A program made the position numbers and the translations under genes. From Ricinus communis (taxonomy: Eukaryota; Streptophyta; Magnoliopsida; Malpighiales; Euphorbiaceae): a DNA stretch of 64,000 nt. Where the stretch lies: assembly GCF_019578655.1 (NCBI RefSeq), contig NC_063258.1, positions 30,446,802 through 30,510,801 of the forward strand. The letters are read 5' to 3'. The stretch's first letter is position 1. Every line of letters begins with the position of its first letter. The notes beneath the pieces are model-generated. The model ran no database searches. It was not told where the DNA came from and saw nothing but the letters and a program-made list of their open reading frames with translations. Of this stretch, positions 23,672-36,400 are shown piece after piece.

Positions 23672-25517
23672 TAATATGCCAAAAGGACATTCCACATTGA
23701 CGAGGTTCTTTTTTGTTCTCGTTTTGTATGGTTTTTGAGAGTACTAGGAAAATGGTTAACACATAAGTAGAAATAGAAAATAGGGGAAGAAAATATAAAT
23801 AGAGTGAGAGCATTCATTCATGTATCTTCTTTCGAACAATGTGCAGTCAGATTTTTATTTTTATTTTTGGGTCTTTATCCTTTTGATGTATAATGCCAAT
23901 GTAAATATAAAGGGGTTAGCACACCCATCATCCGCGTAAAGATTGCAGTTCTGAGTTTCTGTTGCTATTTTATTCAGTAGAAACCGGCTACTGCAAAATC
24001 CACGGTCCGGATGCTAATGTAAGTGTGGACTAATGCTAACTTTAAGATCTAGGAAGCATTTGGAGTTTCTCTCAGAGGAAAAAAAGGAGGGAGCATTTGG
24101 AGTTTGGACTAATTTGATGTGAAGGATTTTGAGCGAGCTCTTTTGAAGAGATAACTTACAGGGAATAATGCATCATTTGCTGGGTTTTGGCGAATTGCCT
24201 ATTTGCTGAACAACTCTATAGCAGTAGGTATGCCATAGGAGATCGCTGATTGTCAGTGTCGGTACTTATATCTGTATCTGTAACTGTATCTGTATGGAAG
24301 AGATGCTATGATTATTTAAAGTATCTTTACCGAAGAGATGCGAAAAGGTGTTTTGGATCAATGGGCAGTGTCATAATAAAATGCCCGATTGGCATGGCTT
24401 TTTATATTTTAATTCTGATCAAAATGTTGCTTGGCATTGATTTGAAGATGATGTGCTGTGATCTGTGTAGTTCTTAGATTTATGAAGTGCCGTACTAGCT
24501 TAGTTTGATGCATTCATTATTTTTGTTTCACCGATGTAAGCTTCTCTGAATTCCAGTTGCCTTGATAAATTGGGGAGGTCCCACACTTGACATGGACGAT
24601 ATTTTTCTGTAAGATTGCAAATAAACCAGAAACTTAGGATCAGAACCACATCTTACCTCACGCATGTAAGTTTTAACTTGGTATTCTTTTTCTTTATCAG
24701 TCTTGGCTGTCATCACAGCTTCTTTCCCAGCTTATTGTTTTCTTTCTCCTTCCTAATCAAAAGAGTTTTCCTTTTCTTTTTCAAAAAGGATTTCGCGAGA
24801 ACGTATAGGATTACTTCTACACCCGGCTGGGGGCCTAATAGAAGTCCAATCTTGAATTGATGGACATACATAGAAGATCCGGTTCACAATTCAAGTTTAT
24901 CATAGCTTCGATTGCCAGTCGTTTCCGGTTCGATCCCTACTCAAATAGTGAAAACACCCTTTAATTTATTTATTCTATATTTTTCATAAAATTTATCATA
25001 ATAATTATATGATTCATGAGTTAAAATCATAAATTATCTGTTAAATAATAACTAACTTCAAATTTAACTAAATATTAAAACAATATATTAATAGACATTC
25101 AATATCTTTTATATAAGTCATAAGTGGATCAAATTTAAATATAAATTAAAAAACTTTTGAAATTACTACTTTTGTTTGATTTTTTTCTATTTTCTTAAAA
25201 GATTGAATCGTACCAAATCAGCATTTCCAGCTCAGCTCAAAATCGGCTGAACCTTAACCGGCTTTAAAATTCTGAGCCGGTTCATGATTCATAGAGAAGA
25301 AATGCATTAGACTAAATTAATTTAGGTTAGGATAAGACCCTGGACTGTTCCCACGGAGGAATTGTTCTTGGACTGTACATGTTTACGATGCCAAAACAAG
25401 CACCGAAACTGGTATTGCATGAAAAGCATAGAAAGTAGTAAAATGTTAATGGCATGTTTAGTAAGTCTCTAAAGGATGGTACAGAAAGAAATAAAGCTAA
25501 TATGAAGGCTACTTCTT
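23672..25517. other. Convergent spacer between the glycine-rich gene and GatC
   Basis: The two flanking genes converge here, so both 3' UTRs must lie inside. A small repeated phrase (GCATTTGGAGTTT near 24056 and 24092), a short ATCTGTA-rich run (about 24264-24296) and AT-rich sequence from 24960 are visible. No coding region is supported. Confidence 0.6.
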
Positions 25518-26674
25518 CTACTCCTTGTTCAAAACTTTGGGAACTTTGACATAAGGCTTTTCATAGCTTGGAACAGCAGCAATTATAGCTTCCCTGTTGA
25601 AATCGCAAACTCAATTAAAATTTGCTTCATTCAAAACTTCTACGCAGGCTACAAATAAGCATAAAAACCATATCCCCAACCTTTCGCTAAATGTTTCAGG
25701 AACATCATCACGCAAGTTCTCGCCTTCACTATCTGTGAATTTAACAAAGAAACTTTTCAAGATTAAAATAAAGCACAACACCATGTCACTTTCTTCCTTT
25801 CTTTACGATTCGATCTTTTTCTTTTCTTTCTTTCTTTTTTTCTTTTTCTTTTTCTGGGTAATTCAAACTCAAGATATTTGCAATTCGATTACAAGTTAAT
25901 TATTCGACCAACAGATAAATTGACAAATGATTTTGAAAATGTAATACCTAGAAATCAGTTAATTATTTATGAGCCTAAGTAACGAGTCCTTCAAGTATAA
26001 ATATACGACGAGCTTTTCAATTCCAAAGGAGGTCTCACCAAGAACCAAAACTCAAGACTTTTATTATAGCCAGAGATTGTTAAAGAAGCTAAGAAATAGA
26101 GAGGGTCAATAGTGGCGAATTTATATGCATAATTTAAGTCACAAAATACCTGCTCTAATAGCGGGCTCAACACTATTAAGATCAACAGCTTGAAGTTGTC
26201 CAAACCTAACAAAAAAATTAACAAGAACCCAAAATCAATCCCAAAAGAGAATCGAAGAGAAATGGCTGCACTGAGAAAACAAGAGAACTGAATATATATA
26301 TATATACCAATCAATCACTTGCCGAATTTTGGGAGCAAATTCTTCAACCTGAAACAGTTTCAAGAAAAATCATATAGGAGCACAAATTAACAAGTACCAT
26401 TAAAGAAAATAAAACAGAGAGATTAGAATGGGTGGCGAAAAGCAACATGTAGAAATAAAAAAGAAACCTCATTTTGGTTAAGAGAAATTCGAGCAGTTTC
26501 AGCTAAACGAGAGACATCTGGTGGTTGAAGAGAGGACCCATTTGTTGCTTTAATTGAAAATCTTCTTTTTGTCAGGAGTTCTGAAGCAGGAGTGATTTTT
26601 GTGTAGTTCAAACATTTGATTTGATGCTTTAGTGGTAACGCTACTTTTAGCAGTAACAAAGCTCTGCTTCCCAT
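25518..26674 (-). CDS. GATC: Glutamyl-tRNA(Gln) amidotransferase subunit C, organellar
   Basis: GatC is the small subunit of the GatCAB enzyme, which converts misacylated Glu-tRNA-Gln to Gln-tRNA-Gln in plastids and mitochondria. Five minus-strand exons close in phase: 26674-26468, 26348-26308, 26205-26150, 25732-25681, 25593-25518, giving 143 residues. Residues 1 to about 45 are basic and Ser/Thr-rich, as in an organelle transit peptide. The GatC core follows: [53 protein letters not shown], and the C-terminus [20 protein letters not shown]. The total length is close to the plant orthologue. The start is the first in-frame ATG before the transit-like stretch. It is convergent with the glycine-rich gene; in Arabidopsis the two loci are also neighbours (At4g32915 and At4g32920, from memory). 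Confidence 0.92.
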
Positions 26675-27058
26675 ATTTCAGTTTGATATATTTCTTCTTC
26701 TCAACTTGTATCAAAATACGCATCCTTTGCTATCCTTTTAAAACAGATGAATCTAACTCTACAGTTGCCCCACTTTTGTAATGGGCCAAACTTGGGATTT
26801 TGTAACAAACATAACTAACCCACCAGGAAGGTGTTTTTATTTTCATTGTTTTAGTAATTTAGATTATATTTGATATTAATTCCCAATATTTACTGTTTCT
26901 TTTTTTTTTTTTTTGTTTCCCATTTGATTCTGATCTACGATGTAATTTCCCTTTTCCTTTTCTTTTCCTCGCTTTCTTCTCTGCTTTATCAACTGAACAG
27001 GAAAGACTTTAATAATTCATATATTTTATTTACCATGACGAATATACCTTGATTGAAT

Positions 27059-27093
<35 letters not shown>

Positions 27094-27454
27094 CTCCTTT
27101 TTAGTTAAGATTTACATTTTGTTAAAAATATCTTAATATTTCTGAAGGCATCAATAAGCTTTAAAGAAATCAAAAGTCAATTGAGGAAGTGGAGGAGAGA
27201 AGGAGAAAGAGTACAATAACTGAAAATGCTCGTGGTTCAGAATTTTCTTTTCCAACGTTAACCAAAATGTCTAAAGAGAACTTTACAACTTTGTACGTTT
27301 GCCTCTCTATTTACATTAACTTTTCAGGAATGAAGATTTAATTCCCAATCCTACTTTCTTATTCCTAATAACCAAACAACTCAAAGTTGCCAGAAAACAA
27401 CACTTGAGAGAATTTTCTACAACAAATTTGTTCAGTATTTTGTCAGAAACTAAG
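26675..27454. other. Spacer between GatC promoter and CABIN1 3' end
   Basis: It holds the GatC promoter on the left and the CABIN1 3' UTR on the right. A (TA)15-16 microsatellite lies at 27062-27092, and a T-run near 26900-26914. Nothing else is supported. Confidence 0.6.
27062..27092. repeat. (TA)n microsatellite
   Basis: An uninterrupted alternating A/T run about 31 bp long, likely length-polymorphic. Confidence 0.85.
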
Positions 27455-30400
27455 TCAGCCCCTTTCTGGATCTCCTCCTTCATCAACTATAGAACTCCCT
27501 TCAGCAAGGGTTGTGTTATTAACAGGATTAAGCTGGGAAGCAGAAAATAAGATCTTTTGATTCTCACGGGAAGGTGGTGATGGATTCAAGCACTGTGTAT
27601 TCTCACCCTCAGAAGACAGGACAGGTGCCACTGTGGACACTGAAGCAGTCACCAGAACAGTCTCTTGTTCACTGCCTCCACCATGACCCGCGCCATCTTG
27701 CACAGCACCTACAATCACATGAAGTTACAGATGTCAATATGTGGTCTAATGAAGGGCACAAATCAAGGTGGGACAGAACACAGGAGCAATGTGTAAACAC
27801 CCGAGATTTTCTCAATGAGAAAGTTAATGTATAAGGAGGAAGCCTAAAGCCTGACAAAGCAAATACTGAATGATTCTGAAAATAGAAAAATTGGCATTCA
27901 TTCAGATTGGAAAACCTGTATGTAATGCAATTGCAGTGGGTAAGCTTGTATTTGATGGCGTGTATGAGGCTCCAGCTCCCTTTTTCAACTTTGGCTGCAA
28001 AAAACAACCACAATTACATGATGCGAGAAGCATTTCCAGTTCTCAGTCAATCAATGATAATGCAGATCAGTGTTTTTCTCTTTATTGTAGAAGTGCATAA
28101 CAGTGTCCTTGCTCATGTTTTGATGCAAAATTGCCTACTAGAAATCTGAAGAACAAAGTGTAATTTGCACTGTTAATGATTCTTCAAGAATGTAATTGCA
28201 TGTCTGGCATGCCAAAGAAAATATCACTACAGATCAAGCTAGCTTCATACCTTAATATTTTCTTCACAATGTTTGAGAACAACGGCAATATTTGCATAAC
28301 GGCCATGCAATAAAGTGTACGCCCATAAGAGGAGTTTCCTTGGAATGCTCAGATCTAGAATTTCAATCCCATTTAAGCCAGGCTGAAGTTGTGTTCCCAT
28401 TGATACCCGAGGTGGCACCATATAAAGGTTGAGACCAGATGGAAGGATTACACAGGAACTCTCCCGGAAGAAATTATAAGAGCTTTTAAGCAAAGAGTTG
28501 GCAGTCTCAATATTTTCATCTGAAACTTTCTCTATAAATATGTTCTTAATTTTAGTCAGCACTGGGTTCCATTTTGTTTCAAGATTTTCCAATTGGGTAG
28601 TGTCCTCAAATGATAAACTCCAGAAATCATTAGTTTGGAGATCAACACAAAGCAAGGGACCATTTTCCAAAACACTGTCTGATTGGTTAAGGGCCTGGAT
28701 CTCACTTGAGATTCCAGGTCGCAATGGTGTGATCAATGCTAAACTAATTATAAGAGACCGACACCAAGCAACAGAAGCATGCCTGCAAACCTTTCCGCAG
28801 TTACTATTTGACAGCTTAGGATTCTTAAAACGCTTCCGAATTTTCTCATTTATTGCTTCTAGTGTCTCAAGCTTGCCGTTTCTCTCCAACGATGAAATAT
28901 ACAGATTCAGGTATCTGCAATATGTACACCTTGTAGGATGTAAGTAACTGTAGGAGGAGTGTACAACAGGCAGCAACACATCACATGCCAAACTTAAATG
29001 CAAGTGCATCGAAGTGCTTTTGAAATCTATGGATTGGTGTACTGACATTTCATGACTATGAAATATAAGCTCAAAATATAAATAATTCCTTTTAAGGAAT
29101 TTATGAATTTGATGAGGGTACTAATTATTGATATATTGAAAACTAGCTGGGAAGTCGATAATACAGAGAAAATCTCAATTGAAGTTTCAGAACGAAAAAG
29201 GAAAAACTCTGCATATTTGTAAAGCGAAAAAGGATAACAGAAAATAGTGGAAGCAAGTGCATAACACCAAAATTGCATAATTCAGAATCAGATATTGGCA
29301 CATTAAATTACATAGCTGAAATAGCTTTGTGTTAGATAACTTGGGATACATATTTAATAAGAACTTAGTTACTAGGAGATTGCTAACGTCAGAAACCATC
29401 AGGTTTAACTTATAGTGCCCTCCATTATACCAAAGAAATATAGAAAATAAATAAATAAAACTAAAAGACTTAATCATAAGATCAGCACACCATACTAAGC
29501 TTCTCATAAAGTCAGAATGAATTTACCCAAATAAGCTTCCCTCCGATATTTCTGGGCTTCTGATCTCAGGCAAGTGGAATATCTCTGGCCACAAGTTCCC
29601 TTGTTCCATGAACAATGAGAATAATTTCTCCAGTTGATGCTCAGAGCTGCTGGGGGCACTAGAGCCAGCTTGGTGCATGGATGACACAAGGGCCTTGATT
29701 AACCTCCCCAGAGCTACCGGTACAATATCTTCAATGCACAATGAAAACTGGATCCAAATCAAAATTAGATCCCAACTAAATTGGTTCAAAGCAATATCAG
29801 ATAACAAACTGTATAGAAGAAAGTTGGATACATATCAAGAAAGTGAACACAATAATGCTAGTTATTATTGCACTCGGCATAAAATGATATATAGATGGCC
29901 TATTCATTCTTCTTTGCAACAAATAAATAAGCCCTGCCCACCAGTAAGAACTCCTCAAACCCTACAACTCAAAAAGTGGGTGGGTTGGTGTTGGCAGAAG
30001 AGAGAGTAAACAGTGGAAAGCACCTCAGATGCAAATATTCTTGCTGTGATATAGTCAACTGAACTACGAATAACTTGCACAGGAACAGTGTCACGCAAAT
30101 GAATAATTCAGATATTGTTTACTGATTAAGATGAGGTAGTAGGCGTTTGGCAGGTCATTATAAAGCAAGCCAATGTTTATAGGTTTCAAGTTTTTACCCT
30201 CTTATCTGCCCGAAGAGATATAAAAGCACGATCAAGGGTGCAAATGTCTCCAGTCTCCTCCAGTAACTTTAAATAGAACAATAAATACTTCCGAATGCAA
30301 GTAATAAATTTTCGAGAACTTTCTGGTAAGTTAACTTCAAGAACTTTTTTGTTCCCTGCAATACTTGATGTCTTCCGCCTGACATGCGCATACCATAAAT

Positions 30401-33400
30401 ATTCAAACCAAAAAATATGGCAGTTAATAAATTACATAAGGGAACACATGTTAAACCAGGAAATGCTGTAAGGGGACCATATGCCATGGAGAAATGAAAT
30501 GACTGTTGCAGTTAGGTGCATTTGGAACATTTCAATGAGATGATACCTGGCATACATGTGTCAACAATAAATTTCTAGACCGCCTTTCAGAAATTCCATA
30601 AATCCTTTCACGATGATTCTATTTCTTTTCAATGTTATTTTTAATTTCAGTAGATATCAAAATGTAAAGAAAATAATTAAAATAAAACAATCTGAAAATT
30701 CCCTAGGAAATGAATATGACCATATTCTTTGTGACTTGATAACCCATTAAAAATTATGAACATTTGACATTCATGTGAAGCCAAATACACCAACAAAAAT
30801 TATTAGATAGGAATGGCAAAAGCGTCAGTAGGAATTAGTCATACCTCCCTTTTTTGACCATGCTATCAATTTCCCACATATTTATAGTGAAGGATGAACG
30901 AGACGACTTAAAGCAAAAAGAAAGTTCATCCTTTGCCCTCTCCAAATCACCATGCAAATGCCTCCTATACAGCCCTTGAGCAAGCATATACCTAGCCTTG
31001 TGAAAATGTTTGAGATCCCCTTCAACACAGATTTCCAGAGCAGAAAGACAATCATTGTAAAGCATGTTCCACACATCTTCCATGTGAATTGATTCCTCAT
31101 GCTTTTTCTCCATAGAATATTCTTCAGTGCTACTGTCCTTCATATGATCTACTAAATGTGGCATTTCTCGTGCCAGTTTACCAAGGATGTTCAAGGTAGC
31201 ATCCTTTATTGATTGACTAAAGGAAAATCCTGATAAGACCTGTGACCCAAAATGAAAAATTATAAGACATTACTACAACAAATAAGCATAACAACTTTTG
31301 AGTCTTCACACCCATAAGATGATAAATTGTTGAAATATGATGAATTTAAGATGAAGCCACAAACAGACACGTTAGGATTCAGTTTGAATACAGAAAGAGT
31401 TGTAAAGGAAGTTTAAAGTAATAAAAAAAGAAGTTAGCAACTAAGAAGAGATTCTTGTTCTTTTCTATTATCATTTTTCTTTCTTTTATTTATACACATG
31501 GCTGGAGTAGGGAAGAGGAGAAAACCTTTAAAGCCTCCAGATTCTCTTTTCCACACATGCAAAGTAACTTTAATCGTGAAGCATGCATCCTATAGACAGG
31601 ATCCACAGCTGATGGATTCAAAGCAATGGCGTTATCATAATGTGATAATGACGTATCATATGAGTAACCAAGCTTCTCACAGAGTTTCCCCATATAGAAT
31701 GCATGTGACCAGTCCTGTCTGTAATATAAATTAGCGAGGTTCATATAGCATCTGTTAAAACATACACAAAATAATATTGAAGAAGATTAAGCAAACACAC
31801 TTGTGCAAGGAGGCTTTTTTAAAATGCTTTAGCGAGTTCTCACAAAATGCCATCCATGCTGCATCCTTTGCAGGGACAACAGATCGCTGATCATAAAATG
31901 GTACCACATTCTGAAGGCCATCATAGTATACCAACGCCAGTAACTCGTGTATCTCGCACTATAACCACACAGAATTTCGTACTTGTTATAAACATTATCG
32001 TACAAACATAACTAACAGGAGCAAAAAGAAAATCACACAACTAATCTTTCATATCCATTCTCACTCCAAAGAGAAAAAAAGGAACGTGACTTTTTTTATA
32101 GGAATCTCACTAGATATGGATTTTTTCCTGGTAGGATAAATTAAATGAATTTCATTGCTTTCAAATGTGTAAAACGAAATAGGTACTGCAGTAACAATAT
32201 ATACACTAAAGGAGAGGTCTGAAAGCATATAAGCAAAAGCCTGAAATTAATAAAATTTTATAATTTGATATCAGTTGTAAAAGCATATCTATCAAAGGAT
32301 CAAAAAAGAAAAGAGACGATTCCCATGTCTTTCCTCCTTACAGAATTGTATACTTAGTTGAGTTGGATAAAACACTTAAGAATCAAAGTCAGTGTAAATA
32401 TTTATTTAATTACGTTAGGTTAGAACTCTTAATAACATCCCATCGTATTAATAAAAATTAAGTAATCTCGAGCAATGTGTTGGCAAACTAGTCATTAGCA
32501 TTGCCAAACGATCTATCTTCCTATTTCAGAAATTTTATTGCCACAGCGATCATTTGGTGTTTTCAGTCTTCTAATTTGAGATATAGGTATAAAAAGCATA
32601 TTAAGAAAACATCTCACATAATTCTAAAACCACAGTCAGATTAAATGATACGATGAAAGAACTCTCATATAGGAACTTGCCCTGTTAGACTCCTATTTAT
32701 AGCAAGTTATCTTGACCAGAATAAGGTGCTCAACATATTAATGGGGTAAAATTTATGATATTCCCCAAACATACTCCAAGGATATCATATTTGGCTGAGT
32801 GAAACAAAAGAATAAAAGAGATGTGCCACAAAGGGAAAAAGAAAGGACAAACTTGTTGATCTGATGTCTTTGCCAAAGCCAGACTCATTAGCAGACAGCG
32901 TCTGCTCCTTCTTCGACTTGTCTCAACTCTCTGCGGCAGGGTAGCATTCTTTCTCCATCCTGCTACATTTATGTGCTTACTTCCATCATTTAACAACAAG
33001 TCTACTTCCTGCTTCAGTGAAACCAAAAACAATATCTGATGAAGTCAAGCCATGGCTAGCAAAGATTTTATAAGCTTCAGCAGCTTCCTTTCTATAGCAT
33101 TGATATTTGAAACTGACAATTGAGAATAAATCTTGCCTCATCATAAATATTTGCAAGCCGTTGCCAACTTTCAAACCGTAGAGGGTTATACAGAAGATCA
33201 TATTTGAAGAGATTTGCATTTTGCTGTACAAATTCTTCCCCTTCCTTGGTAAGTACAAAGCCTGGCCACTTATCAGTTGCACTCATTTCCTCAGACAGAG
33301 CTAGAAAATAATACAAGTTGCAATATACATCCGAATATGGCTCGGAGCTGCAAAAAGATAAATTTCTCATAGAGTGAGCTCATTTATGAGGAATGAAAAT

Positions 33401-36400
33401 ATCAATAGTTTCAACAATAGTTGAAAAAATGCAATAGCTTATGCAACAGATAATAACCTCGCAACAATCATTGACTTGTGCTGTTTGACACTTCCCACAT
33501 CAGCAAATATTATTTTTGTTAAGGTCTCTAGAAAGCCTTCAGATCCTGCTTCCTCTGAGAGTCTGTCTTCACATAAATCAGGATCATCTAAGAACTTATC
33601 AATTGCATTTCCACCCAGAACGTCTTCTGGTGGTTGTGGAAAGTGTTTGCGTATGGCTCTCAGCACCCTACGAAGTTTTACCAATCCAGTTTTCTGAGAT
33701 GTGACATGCATAAACAAGCCAAAAGGAGTTAGAAACTCACACTTTATGTGTGCATGTATGTGTGTATGTGAGAGAGAGAGAGAGAGAGAGAGGGTGAGAA
33801 TACTCACAGAAGAAGCCTTTGCATATGGCAGTACATATTGAAAAACATCAGCACATTGTTCCTTAGTGTGATAATCTCCACGACTAGTATTTTTGTGCAT
33901 GGCTAGATCATCCTCATAAGATGGATCAGATCTAAGATTGAGCCCATACAAGCAGAAAAAGCACTGGTCCAAAGCATTGTCAATTATTAACTCAAGTTCC
34001 TCTCGTTCATCTTCAGTAAGTTCATTTTCATTTCTAGGTTCAGAAAATTGTTCATTCATATTTTCTCCCTCCATCTTACCCTCATTACTACCTTGCTTTT
34101 CACCTCCCACATTAGCACTGTCTTTCTCTTGGCCTTCAAGAGAAGACATGCCTCTGGAAGTAGTCCCTTCCAAATCATCACTCTCTATATTACTTGTGTC
34201 ATCAGTTTCAGTTCCACCCATCTCCACAAGCACTGTATCTGATTCTGATTCCTTTTCGCATGTTTTGTTTTGACTACAAGGTGAATGCTGCTTATCATGC
34301 TGAACTGTTTCTCTGTTTGAAGAGGTTAAAGTGGATTTGAGTTTCATGTCCAGTGCTAACAGATGCTTTATTGCAAATTTAAGAAATGTTCCTTCCTCCC
34401 CTTTGCCGCCCTCGCCCATACAGCACAAGCCATACTCAGCAAGCAAGTCATGGATTGCCACAATCAATTCAACCTAAAATCAGAAGTCAGAAATTTGATT
34501 AGAAACAATAAGGAAACAAAGTAATTGGGGCAAGATCATATTCAAGATCGAGTTCCTCACTAGAAGGAGGTAAGACTCACTTGGGTTTTAACATTGACAG
34601 TAGGGATGAGGTGTTGAAGTTTGCAGAACGCGATGCCTGCATCAACAAAGATGAATCCTTGCTTTTGCTCGGTCTCATCAGCAATCATTGGCACAGAAGA
34701 TTGCTTAGAGAAGCAATTTATTGCAACATGGCACATGAATGCCAGCAGGAAAGTTTGAATAAAGCTGATGCTGCTAATTGGAATGACTACATTCTGCAAG
34801 CATGATATATTCATACTCTGAGGTTATGTGACATTACAATGGATGTTAATTGAGCGATGACTGAAATAAGTTAATACTGAAATCAATAGAAATATTTGAT
34901 CATAAGTTTCATTAGCATTGTATATAGAAATATGTGCATTTTATAAACTCTACAATCAACTGGTGTAGCATAATTTATTCCGACTTTTGACTGATAATGT
35001 GAGAATGAGACTATTGTTTCCCTAAAACTAGAAAAGGACTCACAGTATTAAGAGATGGATCCATCTTCAATTGTGACACACTTTGTGAAATTGCTTTGAC
35101 CTCCTCTGCCACCAAGTCATCCCAACGCTTGTCGGAGTTTTCTTGTGATACAATATCAGAGGCAGAAAGTGCTTTTAATCCATACTTCTGTCGTAGAGTT
35201 TCATATTCATCCATGCCAGCTGCTAGCATAAGTAGTTGCAGCTTTCGCCGGTGACAATTCAAATATACCTCAATGTTCATTGGCTTTGCCTGCTCACATG
35301 CTTTGATTAATATATTTATTGCTGATAACTCAATGCAAGCATGTTCTTTACCTTTCTCATCAGAAGCAGGTGCTGGCAGTACATCAACGTGAGCAAGCTC
35401 TGTAGAGAATAGAAGTGGAGAAAGCAAGTTTATGCATTCCATATACATTTCTTTCTCAATCATCTCGTCTACAGTCTTCTCAAGTAAGAAAGCAACCTTT
35501 AATAAATTAATTTCATGAAGAACCCTGTTCACAGTCAAATCTTTATTGGTCGTCAGGTGTGGCAGGTGAACTGAACATGGAGAATCACCCATGTCTTCCT
35601 TTTTTACCAAAAGCGATAAGGAAATGCAGAATTCTTCATGAGCTTTTGCCTTGTTGCAGTCAAAGATAGATAGTTTTCCACTCAACCAGAAGTATCGAAC
35701 CCAAAACGGAATTTTATTGATCACCAAGGGACTATTAAAAAATGAATCCTGGCAACTAGAATCTTTGGAAAATATCTCATTATCATCTTGAAAGCTCTTC
35801 AATGAAGAGCAGCTTGCACTCCCAGAGAACTGATTCGAGGAAAAAGGATAGTCCAAAGCAACTGATTCAATTATTTTGCAAAGATGATATGAAGCCTCTG
35901 ACATGAATTCTGGCAGCTTTGAAGCATTTGAAGGCAATGATCCCAATTCATAATACAGCTCAGCAAGAAAAAGACAACATTCAGGTGTCCTATCCTGACC
36001 CCAATGTCTTGTCAGTTTCTCCAACTCTAAAAATTTGATAAATGTATCTTGATAGCCCAAGCCCCCAGTTGCAGCATGTTCCAACAGCAAGTGACCCATA
36101 TGGTAAGCGCCATAGTTTTTTGAAGTTTCTCCTAAAAACGCAGAAACATCATCATGTTCAGAATCCAAAGAGTTAACCTGACCAGGACAGGATACAGAAT
36201 GACCAGCTGCTTGACCTGAATCTTTACTTGTAAGTCCACTAACAACAAAAGGTTCTAGCAATTGAAGCACAATTTTGGCAAGATCTTTACTGGCAGCAAA
36301 ATCCAATTCCTCTTTTCCTGGTTTACGACTCCTAAGGCGAGTGCTCCGCCTCTCATGAGGCTGTTCTTCAGATGTATTTGCTTCTCTTTCTTTAGTGAAA

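Noticed and set aside
24927..24937. GGTTCGATCCC resembling a tRNA/SINE B box
   Set aside because: No A box at the right distance, and the flanks do not form a T-arm. A single motif is not enough for a tRNA or SINE call.
30021..30120. Protein-like phrase [14 protein letters not shown] in CABIN1 intron 15
   Set aside because: Conserved CABIN1 sequence joins directly across this intron (ADKR to FSLCIED), and the phrase has no match that I know.
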